A stretch of DNA of 64,000 nucleotides from Dyella flagellata (GTDB lineage Bacteria; Pseudomonadota; Gammaproteobacteria; Xanthomonadales; Rhodanobacteraceae), in contig NZ_BSOA01000014.1 in NCBI RefSeq assembly GCF_030160275.1, positions 62,001 to 126,000 on the forward strand, read 5' to 3'. This document shows, in pieces, positions 62,835 through 64,000 of the stretch. The notes under the pieces are model-generated. The model was not told the DNA's origin and made no database searches. It was given only the letters and a program-made list of their open reading frames with translations. The first letter of the stretch is position 1. The number at the start of each line of letters is the position of its first letter. A program made the position numbers and the translations under genes.

Positions 62835-64000
62835 CCGCTATCTCCCGAGCGTGAAGTGTGTCCTTCCAACCTCTTAGGCGAGGCTTGGTTTGTCTCGATG
62901 TTGGGAGGCAAATCGCAAGAAGGGCCAGCGGCAGAAAACGTCAGAACCTTTTTAAATCAAGGTCCGGGGGCGCTGTTGCAGATGTTCCTGGTAGCGCGTT
63001 CTCGGGCACCCCCGACGACGGCGTGAAGTAAAGCCGGCACACGGGCATCCTCGTATCCGCCAAGTCATCTGCCGGTCCAAGTAGCAAATATGTCATGTCA
63101 ATGGAGTAGGGCGGCGCATCACAAGTAGCCATCTTGAGAATGGACGAAATTTCAGGTTCAAATCGATGATCCACCAGGTATTTTCACGAAACTTTGATGA
63201 TCTACTGAGATGTAGACGTCTGACCCGCGATTTTTTGAAATGGCCTTCCGGCGTGCTTAGATGGGCGTGTTCAGTGCCGAAGTGAATGGCCGATCGTCAG
63301 TTTCGTGGCAGTTATGGGGGGGCGACGCGCCACATTTTTGGGCCGTCGGGTACTGAACCCATGGGGTCATGGGGGCCTGTTTCTTTCTTGACTCGGATGA
63401 CGCTCTTCGCCTATGTCGAATCATGCTAGACCAATTCGGTTACTACTGCCTGACGTCATGCTGTCTTTATGCTTCCAACGCATTGGCTGGGCGGGGCTGC
63501 GATTGAGAGCGCGCGGCGCACGCAGCCTGCCTGGCGTTCGTTAGTCCCAAGCATTGAAGAGCTTTCAGGCGAGAGTCGTGCGCAGAATGAATTTGCAAGT
63601 GCGCGGCGCCATCGCATCCCCCTCCTCAAAGCCGAAGTGGCATTTGCTTAAAACGGCCGGCCGTCACGCACGGCCAGACGATGGCCGGGATGATGGTACT
63701 CCGTGGGGCCATGGAGGTCGGCAAGCAAGAAGGAATGGTAGCCGGGAACGCCCCTGTGCAGCGTCCAGTGATGCTATGCAGGTAGGCGATTTTCACCGAC
63801 GAAGCGTGGGCAAAAATTGCCGCGGGGCGGTGGCCTCGCGGCAAAATGGAGCATTCCAGAACGTCAGCAGCCGAACCGCTGGTGTCCTCTGACGGTAATT
63901 CCACGGGAACCCGCCATGCGCGAATTCCGAGGCATAACTAATAGACGCCCATTTGATCGTTCGGAGCACCCACGATTGTGTTGGCAATGCGATGATTATT
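62835..64000. other. Gene-poor region at the right end
   Basis: About 1.17 kb without a gene I can support. A 77-residue minus-strand frame at 62941-63174 (GTG start) and short overlapping frames on both strands at 63469-63987 have no recognisable motif and no convincing ribosome site. The mixture of short, interrupted open frames looks like decayed DNA. I could not identify tRNA genes, inverted-repeat ends or a transposase fragment with confidence. Confidence 0.35.

Noticed and set aside
62941-63174. A 77-residue minus-strand frame with a GTG start
   Set aside because: No ribosome site, no recognised family; too short to support alone, although its residue composition is not impossible for a real fragment.
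63230-63420. Possible insertion-sequence end near the right edge
   Set aside because: The bases look reminiscent of an IS end, but I could not show inverted repeats, target duplication or a transposase fragment.
1-64000. CRISPR arrays, tRNA or rRNA genes
   Set aside because: Scanned for direct-repeat/spacer pattern and for tRNA/rRNA hallmarks by eye; none was recognised, though a tRNA could be missed without a covariance search.

Overview
The window is bacterial chromosome from a high-GC gammaproteobacterium, most likely order Lysobacterales (Xanthomonadales), family Rhodanobacteraceae (Dyella, Luteibacter or Rhodanobacter type). This rests on the rmlB-rmlA-rmlC-rmlD-xanB order next to a metB-like gene, the arrangement known for xanthomonad LPS loci, on short GTAGGCTGGGAT palindromes scattered between genes, and on overall codon use. 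No rRNA, tRNA, CRISPR array or intact insertion sequence was recognised.

Positions 1-34,130 are mostly housekeeping and stress genes. In order they are: a PraB-like secreted protein with a FadL porin; a DUF2147 protein; a MATE exporter; SppA protease; an orphan PP2C-like protein; an AraC regulator with a VOC protein; gluconokinase; the ahpC-ahpF peroxide defence pair with a candidate OxyR site; a GH15 glucosidase; a PPC/DUF296 protein; an MHS-type transporter; a cytochrome bo3 quinol oxidase operon (cyoABCD) with its own SURF1; a TetR-controlled RND tripartite pump; a VirK/YbjX protein; and a FecI-FecR-TonB receptor surface-signalling set. A secreted phosphoesterase follows on the other strand.

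Positions 35,461-62,834 form one large surface-polysaccharide locus. The left arm (minus strand) makes GDP-mannose and dTDP-rhamnose (xanB, rmlDCAB). After metB comes a plus-strand run: Wzm/Wzt ABC exporter with an extended Wzt, a membrane-anchored double glycosyltransferase, a sulfotransferase with a repetitive coiled coil, an AsnB-type amidotransferase, an acyltransferase, UDP-glucose dehydrogenase, and cysD-cysNC for PAPS synthesis. The right arm (minus strand) has a flippase-like membrane protein, the WecE aminotransferase, WbqC, a methyltransferase, a GT2 enzyme, a truncated second WbqC, and a polytopic GT-C-like protein. Much of this block is visibly more AT-rich than its surroundings.

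The most interesting hypothesis is that the locus makes an ABC-exported, sulfate-modified O-antigen. The fusion of a sulfotransferase domain to five 93-bp coiled-coil repeats and a basic aromatic C-terminal tail has the layout of the WbdD chain-length ruler of E. coli O9a, but with sulfation in place of phosphorylation/methylation as the possible capping chemistry. The neighbouring PAPS genes would supply the donor, and the Wzt C-terminal domain could read the cap. This is inference from architecture and context. The last 1.1 kb (62,835-64,000) holds no gene I can support.
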